In this document: in pieces, positions 42,138 through 55,251 of the stretch
Numbering within the stretch: the first letter of the stretch is position 1
Layout: every line of letters begins with the position of its first letter
Origin: Sacculina carcini
Taxonomy: Eukaryota > Arthropoda > Thecostraca > Sacculinidae
Assembly: GCA_916048095.2 (NCBI GenBank)
Contig: OU696594.1
Location: 1,422,001-1,486,000, forward strand
Length of the DNA stretch: 64,000 nucleotides
Reading direction: 5' to 3'
Translations under genes and position numbers: made by a program
Notes under the pieces: model-generated
The model's database searches: none
Told to the model about the DNA's origin: nothing
Seen by the model: only the letters and a program-made list of their open reading frames with translations

Positions 42138-43190
42138 TGGTGTCATTTTCCAGGGAAAAACATTCGTGAGTTTGAATATACATCTCCACGAATGTCACTT
42201 TTGATCATGTTTTTCCATTGAGTCAAGAAGTTCGTCACAAACATCCAACATGCCAGTCTCTCTCACGTGTGAATCAGCCGGGTGCGGAGAAGTCAAGACA
42301 GGTGACGACATGTCTACATGTATCGCACTGATGCACCTACATCAGAAGAACGTACATGACGTCAACCATTCACGACAGAAACCGCCGAAGATAAACCGCC
42401 CAACGATTCAACAAAATGTCAGGGAAGACAAATGGGCTGCATTCACCAGAAAATGGCAGTTGTTTAAGGATGGGACGGATCTAATTGGAGGTCAAGTCAA
42501 CGCCCAGCTGCTGGCCTGCTGTGAGGCCGAACGAGAGTCGGCTTTGTTCAGAGAGGACCCGGACATTTCCAGCAGGACGGAGAAAGAGGTGTTACAGGCT
42601 ATCGAGCGACTGACGGTGGTGAGAGTACCATTGAGTGTGAGACGATCAGCGCTGCTGCAGATGACTCAAGATCCGGGAGAGAGCGTGCGGCACTTCGTCG
42701 CCAGACTGAAAGGCGCCGCAAATGTATGCGAATGGAGGAAGTCTAACGTTTGCAGGGCTCGCGGATGCTCCAGCTCTATCGTCTGTGATTATACAGAAGA
42801 TATTGTTAAACTCGTTCTTCTCAACGGGTTATCAAATAACGACATACGGAAAGAGATCCTAGGTAACGCGGACATCGACAACAAGACACTGAATGACACA
42901 CTCGCTCTGGTGGACAGCCGGGAGACTGCGTGTAGAGCTATGGAGGGCATCAGCGCGGGTGTCGCCGCCAGCTCCTACAAGAAAACAACGCGCCGGAGAT
43001 TCAACCCTCGTCCAGGCTCGACCGTCAGTGAAGGTACAAACTACCAGGCCATGATGCGGTGTCGCTGCGGCCGCCTCACGCCTAAATTTGGCGTTGTCAG
43101 AGGCAAACACAATCAATTTGACACATGTCTGGATTGTTGGAAGAAATCTCGCGCAACTGGATCCAAGAGATCACAAAACAGATATATTTG
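42138..43190 (+). pseudogene. Second leader-gag unit, cut short
   Basis: A leader and a gag frame (42250-43191) follow the LTR. The gag starts MPVSLTCESAGCGEVK and has the capsid-like middle and CRCGRLTPKFG region. The unit ends at a GATATATTT repeat, and no protease or reverse transcriptase follows. With the element to its left it forms an internal-LTR-internal tandem, a known product of recombination between copies. Truncated fossil. Confidence 0.87.
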
Positions 43191-43250
43191 AACAGATATA
43201 TTTATATGATTCAGATATATTTATACAGATATAAACAGATATATTATTTT
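43180..43250. repeat. ACAGATATATTT short tandem repeat
   Basis: About five irregular copies at the junction between gag and satellite. Confidence 0.8.
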
Positions 43251-44812
43251 TTTGTGTTACAAATATTTACTGAGAAATAGTAGAAAAAGGAATTAATTTC
43301 AGTCGCCCGGTGTTCAAGTGCAATTTTGGATGTATTTGAGAATTTTGCCAATTTTACACGTTTTTTTATCATTCGTGGGTATAAATTATAGCTTATCTTG
43401 CAGAACACAAAATTATCTACACAGTAGTATATTCCTGTGTAATCGCAAGTGCGCATAATAGCTGTCAAATTGGCAATATGTCCTTTTGACTTTACACCGC
43501 CGAAACTTCCTTCAGATACACTTTGGAAAATTACAAATTATACCGTATTGTAGAAAACAAGATTTCTAGCACGATGGTATAATTTATTTCTACGTGTAAC
43601 AAATGGTTACTGTGAAATAGTAGAAAAATTAATTTATTTTAGTCGCCCGGTGTTCAAGTGTAGTTTTGGATGTATTTGAGAGTTTTTCCAATTTTACACG
43701 TGTTTTGTATCATTTGTGGGTATAAATTATAACTTATCTTGTAGGACACAAAATTATCTACACAGTAGTATATTCCTGTGTAATCGCAAGTGCGCATAAT
43801 AGCTGTCAAATTGGCAATATGTCCTTTTGACTTTACACCGCTGTAACTGCCTTTAGATACACTTTGGAAAATTACAAATTATTTCGAATTGTAGAAAACA
43901 ACATTTCTAGCACGATGGTATACTTGATTTTTATGTGTAACAAATATTTATTGAGAAATAGTAGAAAAATGAATATAGTTTAGTCGCCCGGTGTTCAAGT
44001 GTAATTTTGGATGTAATTGAGAATTTTGCCAATTTTACACGTTTTTTGTATCATTTGTGGGTATAAATTATAACTTATATTGTAGAACACAAAATTTTCT
44101 ACACAGTAGTATATTCTTGTGTAATCGCAAGTGCGTAAATTGTGATTGGACTTCAGTGAAATTAAATCAGTGTATATTCCTGTGTAATCGCAAGTGCGCA
44201 TAATAGCTGTCAAATTGGCAACATGACATTTTGACTTTACACCGCCGTAACTTCCTTTAGATACATTTTGGAAAATTAAAAATTCTACCGTATTGTAGAA
44301 ACCAAAATTTCTAGCACGATGGTATAATTAATTTTGATGTGTGACAAATAGTTACTGAGAAATAGTAGAAAAATGAATTGATTTTAGTCACCCGGTGTTC
44401 AAGTGTAATTTTGGATGTATTTGAGAATTTTGCCAATTTTACACGTTTTTTTGTATCATTTGTGGGTATAAATTATACCTTTTCTTGTAGAACACAAGAT
44501 TTTCTACACAGTAGTATATTCCTGTGTAATCGCAAGTGCGCATAATAGCTGTCAAATTGGCAATATGTTCCTTTGATTTTACACCGCCTTCACTTCCTTC
44601 AGATACACTTTGGAAAATTTAGAATCATACCGTATTGTAGACAACAAAATTTCTAGTACGATGGTATAATTAATTTTGATGTGTGACAAATAGTTACTGA
44701 GAAATAGTAGAAAAATGAATTAATTTTAGTCACCCGGTGTTCAAGTGTAATTTTGGATGTATTTGAGAATTTTGCCAATTTTACACGTTTTTTGTATCAC
44801 TTGTGGGTAACA
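43251..44812 (+). repeat. Satellite array (~342-bp family)
   Basis: CCTGTGTAATCGCAAGTGCG recurs near 43434, 43766, 44182 and 44521, with a slightly changed copy near 44115. The array breaks off inside a unit at GTGGGTAA, where hAT copy 2 begins. Confidence 0.9.
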
Positions 44813-46468
44813 AAGAAACCAAACAAAGAAATGCACTTCTGAGCATTCTTGGTCAGGTTGGGAAAAATGGCTCGGGGCAGGCTCTTGTAGAAGTCAACCA
44901 GTTCCTTGTCAACAAACTGTCCCTTGAGCTCAATGCTGGCCTGCAGGTCGCACAACTCCAACTGCAGCTCAATCGGTGCCTGAGACACGTCGACGTTGAA
45001 CGGCACACTGAAGAGCTCAAAGTCAGAGTTCCTCGCGCGGAAATCTTTAAACATCGTGTCAAACTCCTTTTGTAGTTTGCAAACCTCAGATGCGTAGCGC
45101 AAGCTACTGAACTCGCCGTCACCATGCTCCTTCTGGCTCTTTAGGGAGGGGAAGTGGGCCAGATTTCCACTTTCCAGCTGAGCTTGCCACAGCTGCAGCT
45201 TGGTTTGGAAGGCCTTGATGTGGGCAAACAGTTCGTGGACCAGCTTGTTACGGCCTTGTATAACCGCGTTGAGGGTGTTCAGCTTCTCGGTGATGTCAAC
45301 GAGGAATGCGAGGTCACAAAGCCACTTGTGGTCCTCCAGCTCGGGTGCCGGGATGCCCTTCATGGCGAAGAACATGGATAGATGGGTTCTGAGGACCAAG
45401 AAGCGCTGCAGCGTTTGTCCCCTGCTCAGCCAGTGCACACCTTAAATTTAGATGACATCACCGTTGCGGGCATCCAACTCCAACAAAAACTGCCTGAACT
45501 ACCTGTGCTTCATGGCATGGCAGCGGATGTGATTGACATGGCCGATTACCTTACTCATCACTTCCTTGAAACTGACATTGAAAATCTTTGCACAGAGGGC
45601 CTCCTGGTGGATGATGCAATGGCACCACACCAAGTGCTCGTGCGACAGACCCTGGCGGTCCAACTCCGCCATCACATAGCCCTGGAGACCGCGACCCGTG
45701 CCCAACATGGACGGTGCACCGTCCGTGGCAATGCCGATGAGGCGATTGAAGTCCAATTTGGCGTCGTTCATGGCAGCCTTCAGCTCGTTAAAGATTTCCT
45801 CGCCCGTGGTGCTGCTCTTCATGGAGCGTACAGTCAGCAGCTCCTCTGTCACGTTGAAGTTGGTGTCGATGCCTCGCACGAAGATGGCCAACTGGGCCGT
45901 GTCATTCAAGTCCGTTGATTCGTCGAGGGCCAAGGCGAAGTAAGAAAACTTCGTTGCCAAGTAGTGGAGCTGCTCAGTCAGGTTCTTGGACAAGCTTTCG
46001 ATCCTCCTCGTCACTGTGTCATTGCTCTGACTGATCTTGTTGATGACGGCGACCTTCTCAGGGCACATGACTTCGAGGGCAGCCATCATGCACTCCTTGA
46101 CAAGCTCTCCATCTGAGAAAGGCTTCATACGCCTCGCAATGATCGCGGCCACCTTGAAGCTGGCCTCCGTGGCAGCTTCATTGGTATTGCCCGGCTTGAC
46201 GAAATGCTTCTGTTGACTGCCGAGCTGGTCCATCAGCTCCTTGGCCCTTATCCACGCGCTGCGGTCCCACCAGACCATTGTAGTCATTGCTGTGCTTGGC
46301 TTCGTAGTGCCTCTTGATACAGTCTCTTTTGGGCCAGGACACCTTCTCATTGCAGATCAAGCAGAATATGTTGCCTCTGTCTTCCACGAAAAAGAATTCG
46401 TTGGTCCAGCACTCTTTGAATCCGCGGTTCTCCTCGGCGATCTTTCTCTTCTTAGTATGGCCAGACAT
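44813..46468 (-). pseudogene. hAT transposase copy 2
   Basis: The likely start is the ATG at 46468 (MSGHTKKRKIAEENRG), followed by the BED finger NIFCLICNEKVSWPKRD and HYEAKH. The catalytic half is at 45499-46350 and the C-terminal half at 44797-45438. The frame change after the BED finger, the stop after AMKHR, and the stops before GVRWLSRG are shared with copy 1. The protein is also cut before the dimerisation region. It cannot encode an active transposase. The second acidic block (TDGAPSMLG) and the RWLSRG region are well preserved. Confidence 0.88.
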
Positions 46469-46721
46469 ACTATTGTACTCACAATATGTACCCATAATGA
46501 ATGACAAAAAAAGAACAATATGCGTTAACAGTGTGTGCAGCAGGGAATCATGCAGGAGCAATTATAGACACATCCCACTACTACACCAGCTAACGCCCAA
46601 CTGCCGTGTGGATTGCAACGTTGCCAGAATCGCAAACCCAGATTATCGTGCTAGCATGCTAAAATAATTTTCTTCCCAAAATTATCGCACTCCCATGAAT
46701 CAATGCATAAACATACTCTGT

Positions 46722-46797
46722 CGTCTGCGATTGTAGCGCAGTTGCTAGTCGCTGTCATCATCTTGCGAGGTTTAGGGTTCGAGTCCAGCATTTTTCT
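46722..46797 (+). other. tRNA-like sequence with pol III A and B boxes
   Basis: TAGCGCAGTTG (46734-46744) fits an A box and GGTTCGAGTCC (46776-46786) a B box, about 31 bases apart. A run of five T follows at 46791. The acceptor and anticodon stems do not pair well, so it is not a normal tRNA. It may be a tRNA relic or the head of a SINE. It lies in the leader of hAT copy 2. Confidence 0.5.
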
Positions 46798-47008
46798 AAT
46801 TTTTTACTTTATCGTTTTTATAGCCATTTTGCAGTATTGATATTCTGAATGTTTTTTCATCAATTCCATATTAATAATGCTATCGTCTTGTTTTATGAAG
46901 TATATTTTTCAACTGGCTGATCGGTTGGTGCTAGCTGTGCCGCACTCAGACCCTTACTGTGCCGCATGCGGCACGCGTGCCGCGGGTTTGAGAATCACTG
47001 GCTTAGAC

Positions 47009-49195
47009 CCATAAAAAGTCTTAACCAATAGAAAAGTCTAAATGTGAATGTTATTATTTAAGATGTGGCAAAATATTTTCCCTCGAACTGCCTCGTATTT
47101 AAACCCGCCCGTCGTGCGGAACTATAAATAGAATATAATGAATCAAAAATCAAAAAGCTTATCCAATAGAAAAATATAAATTTGTAAATTCTTGTTTTAA
47201 TTATTGACGAAGTTTTTTTCCTCAACACTGCTCAAGTTCACACCCATCCTTCGTGTGTAGTAATTCAGAAGTGTAACACTATCAAAACAATGAAAGCTTC
47301 TGTCATCTCTATAATTCCAGATTTATGCGTCCGCTAACACAGCATATTCATATAGTTGGCATTGCATGATATTACAACCCATATCCTTATGCAACTTGAG
47401 TAGTTAACTTTTTTCCCAGTAGTATTTTACCCGCCCGTGGGGCGAAACAATTCATGTGTAAATATTGAGGACAATAAAGCCTTTCTATTCAGTATAGTGT
47501 AGCATTAATTAAACTGTACCCAATAAAACCACACCATCCATGCTTGGAGCTAATATGATGCATTCTGAATTGCGATTGGGCTTCAGTGAAATTTAATCGG
47601 TGTATATTCCTGTGTAATCGCAAGTGCGCATAATAGCTGTCAATTTGGAAATATGTGCTTTGACTTTACACTGCTGTAACTTCCTTCAGATACACTTTGG
47701 AAAATTACAAATTATACCGTATTGTAGAAAACGAGATTTCTAGCACGATGGTATAATTTATTTCTACGTGTAACAAATGGTTACTGTGAAATAGTAGAAA
47801 AATTAATTTATTTTAGTCGCCCGGTGTTCAAGTGTAGTTTTGGATGTATTTGAGAGTTTTTCCAATTTTACACGTGTTTTGTATCATTTGTGGGTATAAA
47901 TTATAACTTATCTTGTAGAACACAAAATTATCTACACAGTAGTATATTCCTGTGTAATCGCAAGTGCGCATAATAGCTGTCAAATTGGCAATATGTCCTT
48001 TTGACTTTACACCGCTGTAACTGCCTTTAGATACACTTTGGAAAATTACAAATTATTTCGAATTGTTGAAAACAACATTTCTAGCACGATGGTATAATTT
48101 ATTGTAATGTGTGACAAATATTTCCTGAGAAATGGGTAGAAAAATAAATAAATTTTTTTCACCCGGTGTTCAAGTGTAATTTTGAATGTATTTGAGAATT
48201 TTGCCAATTGTACACGTTTTTTGTATCATTTGTGGGTATAAATTATACCTTTTCTTGTAGAACACAAGATTTTATACACAGTAGTATATTCCTGTGTAAT
48301 CGCAAGTGCGCATAATAGCTGTCAAATTGGCAATATGTTCTTTTGATTTTACACCGCCCTCACTTCCTTCAGATACACTTTGGAAAATTTAGAATTATAC
48401 CGTATTGTAGACAACAAAATTTCTAGCACGATGGTATAATTAATTTTGATGTGTGACAAATAGTTACTGAGAAATAGTAGAAAAATGAATTAATTTTAGT
48501 CACCCGGTGTTCAAGTGTAATTTTGGATGTATTTGAGAATTTTGCCAATTTTAAACGTTTTTTGTATCACTTGTGGGTATAAATTATAATTTTTCTTGTA
48601 GAACACAAAATTATCTACACAATAGTTAAAATTTTATAGCTGTACCATTGCTGGTATATGAGAAATAGATAGCGGAATATTGACCAAAATATTCGCGTTT
48701 TTCAGTGCTAATTTTGCATTTTTGACTTTGTCATTTTGACTTCACACGGCCGTAAATTTTTTTAATACACTTTGGAAAATTAAAAATTATACCGTGTTGT
48801 AGATGACAAAATTTCCAGTATGATGATATAATTGGTTTAGACGTGTCATAGTTAGTTGTTGAGAAATAGAGAAAAAAGTATAGAAAATCGGACGCGTCGA
48901 GTTTAAATATATTTTTGAATGTAGACTGAAATTTTGTCATATTTACGTATTTTATATTTAATTTTTGAATATGAATTATAGCCTACCGAGTAGAACAGAA
49001 TATTTTCTACACAGTGGTAATGTAGCTTAAATGTAGCCTATCGTGTAGCCAAGAAAATTTGCAACGTAATGGTATAAATTGTTAGCGGGTACACCAAGTG
49101 GTTACCGAGAAGCAGCTTGCAGAAAATGGACCAAGGAGGGTGGGACAGACAAACAGACAGACACACACACAGAGGATCTGTTTTATATATATAGA
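47009..49195 (-). mobile_element. Helitron-like element, partial
   Basis: On the minus strand the 5' end is TCTATATATATAAAAC at 49195. Diverged satellite edge units follow, then the satellite (47.6-48.6 kb), then GC-hairpin modules (47.1-47.45 kb). The 3' end is missing next to hAT copy 2. The order matches the left arm of the palindrome. Confidence 0.6.
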
Positions 49196-51202
49196 CTAGC
49201 ATTAAAACCCGCCCGTTGTGCGGAACAATTCATAAAAATATTGCAAATTAAAAATAAATAAGGCAAACTCATGAAAACCTTAATCAATTAAAAAGTCTAA
49301 ATTTCATTATTTTTAATTTTATTTTGACAAAATATTGTCACTCAGCCCGCCTCATATTTGAACCGGCCCGACGTGAGGAATAATTCAGAACTCGAACACC
49401 ATCCGTTCTGGTTCTTGAAGTAAAATCCATTAGTTTTGTATATGAATTCATTCTACACGGTGAAATTGAACGTTTTATTGCTGCCCGTGGGACATTTTTT
49501 ATTTCATAAAAATGAGCCATCGCTTCGTTTGCGTTTAAAGCCCCTGATCATTGAGCCAGCGAACCATGAACCAGCGCAATTATGTCACCTCATATTCAAG
49601 CATACATACACAGACAGACAGATAATTTCTTCTTTATGTATATATATATATATATAGCATTAAAACCGCATTAAAACCCGCCCGTTGTGCGGAGCAATTC
49701 ATAACATGAAATTCATATTCAATTCATAAAAAAATATGGAAAAATATAAATGAAATAGGGTACACTCATAAAAATATTAATCAATTGAAAATTATAAGTT
49801 TAATTATTTTTATTTCGACAAAATATTTCCCCTCAGTCCGCCTGAGTCATTTTTAAACCCGCCCGTCGTGCTGAATGATTCAGAACTCGAACACGATCCG
49901 TTCTGCATCTTGAAGTCAAATCCATTGGTTTTGTGTATGGATTAATTCTACAGGGTAAATTGAACGTTCTATTGTCTATAGTTGCTGCCCGCGGATCATT
50001 TTTATTTTAAAAAAAATACCTTTTTTTAAATGAAGCATTTGAAAAAAATGAACTAAAAAATGGAAACACTTTTTTTAAACCCGCCCGTCGTGCGGAACAA
50101 TTCATACAATAAAATTAATATTTGAAGTCAAATCCATTGGTTTTGTGTATGGATTAATTCTACAGGGAAAATTGAACGTTCTATTGTCTATAGTTGCTGC
50201 CCGCGGAACATTTATATTTTAAAAAAAAAATTTTTTTTTCAAATGAACCATTTGAAAAAATGATTTAAAAACACTTTTTTAACCCACCCGTCGTGCGGAA
50301 CAATTCATACAATAAAATTCATATTAAATCCATAAAATATAATGAATACAAATTGAAAACCTAAAAATGTAACCTATAAATATCTTAACCAATAGAAAAG
50401 TCTAAATGTGAATATTTTTGATCTTATTTTGACAAATATTATCCCTCAACCCGCCTGATATATAAATCTGCCCGTCGTGTGGTATAATTCAGAACACAAA
50501 CACGAAACAAACAATGAAAGATGATGAAATCTTTTCATCAGAATGTTTCCAAACTATATATATTACTTAACATCATTCCCCAATATCATTTGCTTAAGTA
50601 CTATTTCACTTTTACCGCTATAATATTTATTGTTAAAATTTATATAATTTCCGCTATCATTAAAACCCAATATAACCTGAGTCAAACCTACCCAACCCAA
50701 CCCAACCATTCAATCTTGACCGCTCTCAGCCTAGTCTGAGGTGATTTAACTTATTAGTTTGTGATCACAAAATATACTGATGCGATCATAATTTGTAATC
50801 AGAAGACTGAGATTATCTACCCCAGGGGTCCCAAACACGCGGCCCACCAATACTTTTCTCTCAACCCGCCAATATAGTATCGGGACCAAACTGTAAGGCA
50901 GCTAAATTCACATTTGTTGCATAATGCGATATAATTAAACACCATTATCATATTATCTCATAATTCCCGGTTAATGCTTCCACTAATGCATCATATTCAT
51001 ACAGTTGATATTTTTTGGATTACACCGATATTACAGCCCTTGATATTACAGCCGATATTATATTATGCAATCTATATTCTGCTACGTATTATTCCTAATA
51101 CATATATCATCAGATCGCAAAATATATTTAAAGGTTCACATCATTCTCCAAAATCATACATACACAGACAGACAGATAATTTCTTCTTTATGTATATATA
51201 TA
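49196..51202 (-). repeat. 2.0-kb tandem duplication, unit 1
   Basis: Begins at CTAG-CATTAAAACCCGCCC and carries GC-hairpin modules near 49206, 49366, 49677, 49858, 50085, 50284 and 50470. Matches 51203-53157 with a shift of about 2001-2004 bp. The last 46 bp (CATACACAGACAGACAG and a TA run) are a second type of 5' end. Confidence 0.88.
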
Positions 51203-53157
51203 GCATTAAAACCCGCCCGTTGTGCGGAACAATTCATAAAAATATTGCAAATTAAAAATAAATAAGGCAAACTCATGAAGACCTTAATCAATTAAAAAGT
51301 CTAAATTTCATTATTTTTAATTTTATTTTGACAAAATATTTTCAATCAACCCGCCTCATATTTAAACCCGCCCGACGTGAGGAATAATTCAGAACTCGAA
51401 CACCATCCGTTCTGGTTCTTGAAGTCAAATCCATTAGTTTTGTATATGAACTCATTCTATACGGTGAAATTGAACGTTTTATTGCTGCCCGCGGGACATT
51501 TTTATTTCATAAAAATGAGCCATCGCTTCGTTTGCGTTTGAAGCCCCTGATCATTGAACCAGCGAACCATGAACCAGCGCAATTATGTCACCTCATATTC
51601 AAGCATACATACACAGACAGACAGATAATTTCTTCTTTATGTATATATATATATATATAGCATTAAAACCGCATTAAAACCCGCCCGTTGTGCGGAGCAA
51701 TTCATAACATGAAATTCATATTCAATTCATAAAAAAATATGGAAAAATATAAATGAAATAGGGTACACTCATAAAAATATTAATCAATTGAAAATTATAA
51801 GTTTAATTATTTTTATTTCGACAAAATATTTCCCCTCAGTCCGCCTGAGTCATTTTTAAACCCGCCCGTCGTGCTGAATGATTCAGAACTCGAACACGAT
51901 CCGTTCTGCATCTTGAAGTCAAATCCATTGGTTTTGTGTATGGATTAATTCTACAGGGTAAATTGAACGTTCTATTGTCTATAGTTGCTGCCCGCGGATC
52001 ATTTTTATTTTAAAAAAAATACCTTTTTTAAATGAAGCATTTGAAAAAAATGAACTAAAAAATGGAAACACTTTTTTTAAACCCGCCCGTCGTGCGGAAC
52101 AATTCATACAATAAAATTAATATTTGAAGTCAAATCCATTGGTTTTGTGTATGGATTAATTCTACAGGGAAAATTGAACGTTCTATTGTCTATAGTTGCT
52201 GCCCGCGGAACATTTTTATTTTAAAAAAAAAACCTTTTTTTAAATGAACCATTTGAAAAAATGATTTAAAAACACTTTTTTAACCCACCCGTCGTGCGGA
52301 ACAATTCATACAATAAAATTCATATTAAATCCATAAAATATAATGAATACAAATTGAAAACCAAAAAATGTAACCTATAAATATCTTAACCAATAGAAAA
52401 GTCTAAATGTGAATATTTTTGTTCTTATTTTGACAAATATTATCCCTCAACCCGCCTGATATATAAATCTGCCCGTCGTGTGGTATAATTCAGAACACAA
52501 ACACGAAACAAACAATGAAAGATGATGAAATCTTTTCATCAGAATGTTTCCAAACTATATATATTACTTAACATCATTCCCCAATATCATTTGCTTAAGT
52601 ACTATTTCACTTTTACCGCTATAATATTTATTGTTAAAATTTATATATTTTCCGCTATCATTAAAACCCAATATAACCTGAGTCAAACCTACCCAACCCA
52701 ACCCAACCATTCAATCTTGACCGCTCTCAGCCTAGTCTGAGGTGATTTAACTTATTAGTTTGTGATCACAAAATATACTGATGCGATCATAATTTGTAAT
52801 CAGAAGACTGAGATTATCTACCCCAGGGGTCCCAAACAAGCGGCCCACCAATACTTTTCTCTCAACCTGCCAATATAGTATCGGGACCAAACTGTAAGGC
52901 AGCTAAATTCACATTTGTTGCATAATGCGATATAATTAAACACCATTATCATATTATCTCATAATTCCCGGTTAATGCTTCCACTAATGCATCATATTCA
53001 TACAGTTGTTATTTTTTGGATTACACCGATATTACAGCCCTTGATATTACAGCCGATATTATATTATGCAATCTATATTCTGCTACGTATTATTCCTAAT
53101 ACATATATAATCAGATCGCAAAATATATTTAAAGGTTCACATCATTCTCCAAAATCA
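51203..53157 (-). repeat. 2.0-kb tandem duplication, unit 2
   Basis: Same content as unit 1 at very high identity. It continues past the unit 1 endpoint into the sequence expected from the left arm of the palindrome (22.57 kb on). Confidence 0.88.
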
Positions 53158-54895
53158 TTTGCTTAAGAGCTATTCTACATTTATCGCTAGAATATTTACT
53201 GCTAGCAAAATATCATATACCTCGCTATCATTTAAACCCACTCTTTATAGATACATTTAATTCGCCCGTCGTGCGGAACAGTTCATAAAATATAATTAAT
53301 ATTCAATTCATAAAAAATTAGTGCAAATTGAAAAAGAAAAACAAACCCACAGGAAAGTTTTAGCTAATATAAAAGTCTAAATGTGAAATTTATGTTTCAA
53401 TTTAGAAAACATGTTCTTCCACAACCCGCCTCATATTTAAAGCTGCCCGTCGTGCGGAATAATTCAGAACTCAAACACGAAACAAACACAAAGAAAATGG
53501 ATGAAAAACGACCAATAGAAAAGTCAAATTTGTAAATTCTTGTTTTAATTATTGACGATTTTTTCCCTCAACACTACTCAAATTCACACCCGTCCTTCGT
53601 GTGTAGTAATTCAGAGGTGTAACACTATCAAAACAATGAAACATCTCTATAATTCCAGATTAATGCTTCCTCTAAAACAGCATATGCATATACTTGGCAT
53701 TGCATGATATTACAACCCGTATCCTTATGCAACTTAAGCGTATGCAACTTGAAATTAAACCAATTAAATTACACAGTAAAATTCAGTAGCTTACTTTGTT
53801 CCAAGTAGCATTTTACCCGCCCGTCGTGCGGAACATTTGATGTGTAAATATTGAGGACAATAAAGACTTTCTATTCAGTATAGTGTAGCATTAATTAAAC
53901 TGTACGCAAAAATACCACACCATCCATGCTTGGAGATAATATGATGCATTCTTAATTGTGATTGGGCTTCAGTGAAATTTAATCGGTGTATATTCCTGTG
54001 TAATCGCAAGTGCGCATAATAGCTGTCAAATTGGCAATATGTCCTTTTGACTTTACACCGCCGTAACTTCCTTCAGATACCCTTTGGAAAATTACAAATT
54101 ATACCGTATTGTAGAAAACAAGATTTCTAGCACGATGGTATAACTTATTTTTATGTATAACAAATAGTTACTGAGAAATAGTAGAAAAATGAATTAATTT
54201 TAGTCGCCCGGTGTTCAAGTGTAATTTTGGATGTATTTGAGAATTTTGCCAATTTTACACGTTTTTTGTATCATTTGTGGGTATAAATTATAGCTTATCT
54301 TGTAGAACACAAAATTATCTACACAGTAGTATATTCCTGTGTAATCGCAAGTGCGCATAATAGCTGTCAAATTGGCAACATGACATTTTGACTTTACACC
54401 GCCGTGACTTCCTTTAGGTTCACTTTGGAAAATAAACAATTATACCGTGTTGTAGAAAACAAAATTTCTAGCACGATGGTATAATTAATTTTGATGTGTG
54501 ACAAATAGTTACTGAGAAATAGTAGAAAAATTAATAAATTTTAGTCACCCGGTGTTCAAGTGTAATTTTGGATGTATTTGAGAATTTTGCCAATTTTACA
54601 CGTTTTTTGTATCATTTGTGGGTATAAATTATAATATTTCCTGTAGAACACAAAATTCTCTACACAATAGTTAAATTTTTATAGCTGTACCATTGCTGGT
54701 TTATGAGGAATAGATAGCGGAATATTTACCAAAATATTCACGGTTTCCAGTGCTAATTTTGCCTTTTTGACTTTGTCATTTTGACTTCACACCGCCGTAA
54801 CTTTTTTTTAATACACTCTGGAAAATTAAAAATTATACCGTGCTGTAGAAAACAAAATTCCCAGCATGATGGTAATATTTATTTAGATGTGTCAT
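53158..54895 (-). repeat. GC-hairpin modules and satellite, continuation
   Basis: Follows the same order as 22.57-25.6 kb: hairpin modules near 53265, 53445, 53590 and 53817, then satellite units at 54.0-54.65 kb, then a diverged edge unit. Confidence 0.8.
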
Positions 54896-54932
54896 GTCCC
54901 TCTGTCAGCGCACGCTGCACGTGACAGAGGCG
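54896..54932. other. Short perfect-stem inverted repeat
   Basis: CCTCTGTCA and TGACAGAGG enclose about 14 GC-rich bases just where the satellite ends. Function unknown. Confidence 0.6.
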
Positions 54933-55251
54933 ATTCCAAAAGTCCGACACATACACACACACACGAAGCATCAACCATACCGTGTATGTAAAGTAAAGTA
55001 AATTGCATTTATTGCTCATCCATCAAGATATACATCATCAGGCTTTTCAGTATAATATGAACATTCACACGCTCACACACACACACCCAAACCATCCATG
55101 ATTAACTACATATGTATGCACATTCACAACATCATCATATATACATACATACGCAACATATACACATATATCATAACTCAAAAGGTTTGTGTGAATGAAA
55201 TTTTGTTCAATGTGTGAGTGAATTTTATTTTGTGATCTCAGTTGAATTTGT
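54933..55251. other. Unassigned, CA-rich DNA
   Basis: Scattered ACACAC and CATACATA runs. I see no gene. Confidence 0.4.

Larger units (their letters stand above)
44813..47000 (-). mobile_element. hAT transposon copy 2
   Basis: The 5' terminus (minus strand) is intact at 47000: CAGTGATTCTCAAACC. GCTTAGAC outside it is a possible 8-bp target duplication. A leader of about 530 bp precedes the transposase. The C-terminal end of the transposase and the 3' terminus are missing; the break at about 44813 joins satellite DNA. Nearly identical to copy 1 over 1.6 kb. Confidence 0.85.

Noticed and set aside
46722-46797. Functional tRNA gene
   Set aside because: The A and B boxes fit, but the acceptor and anticodon stems do not pair.
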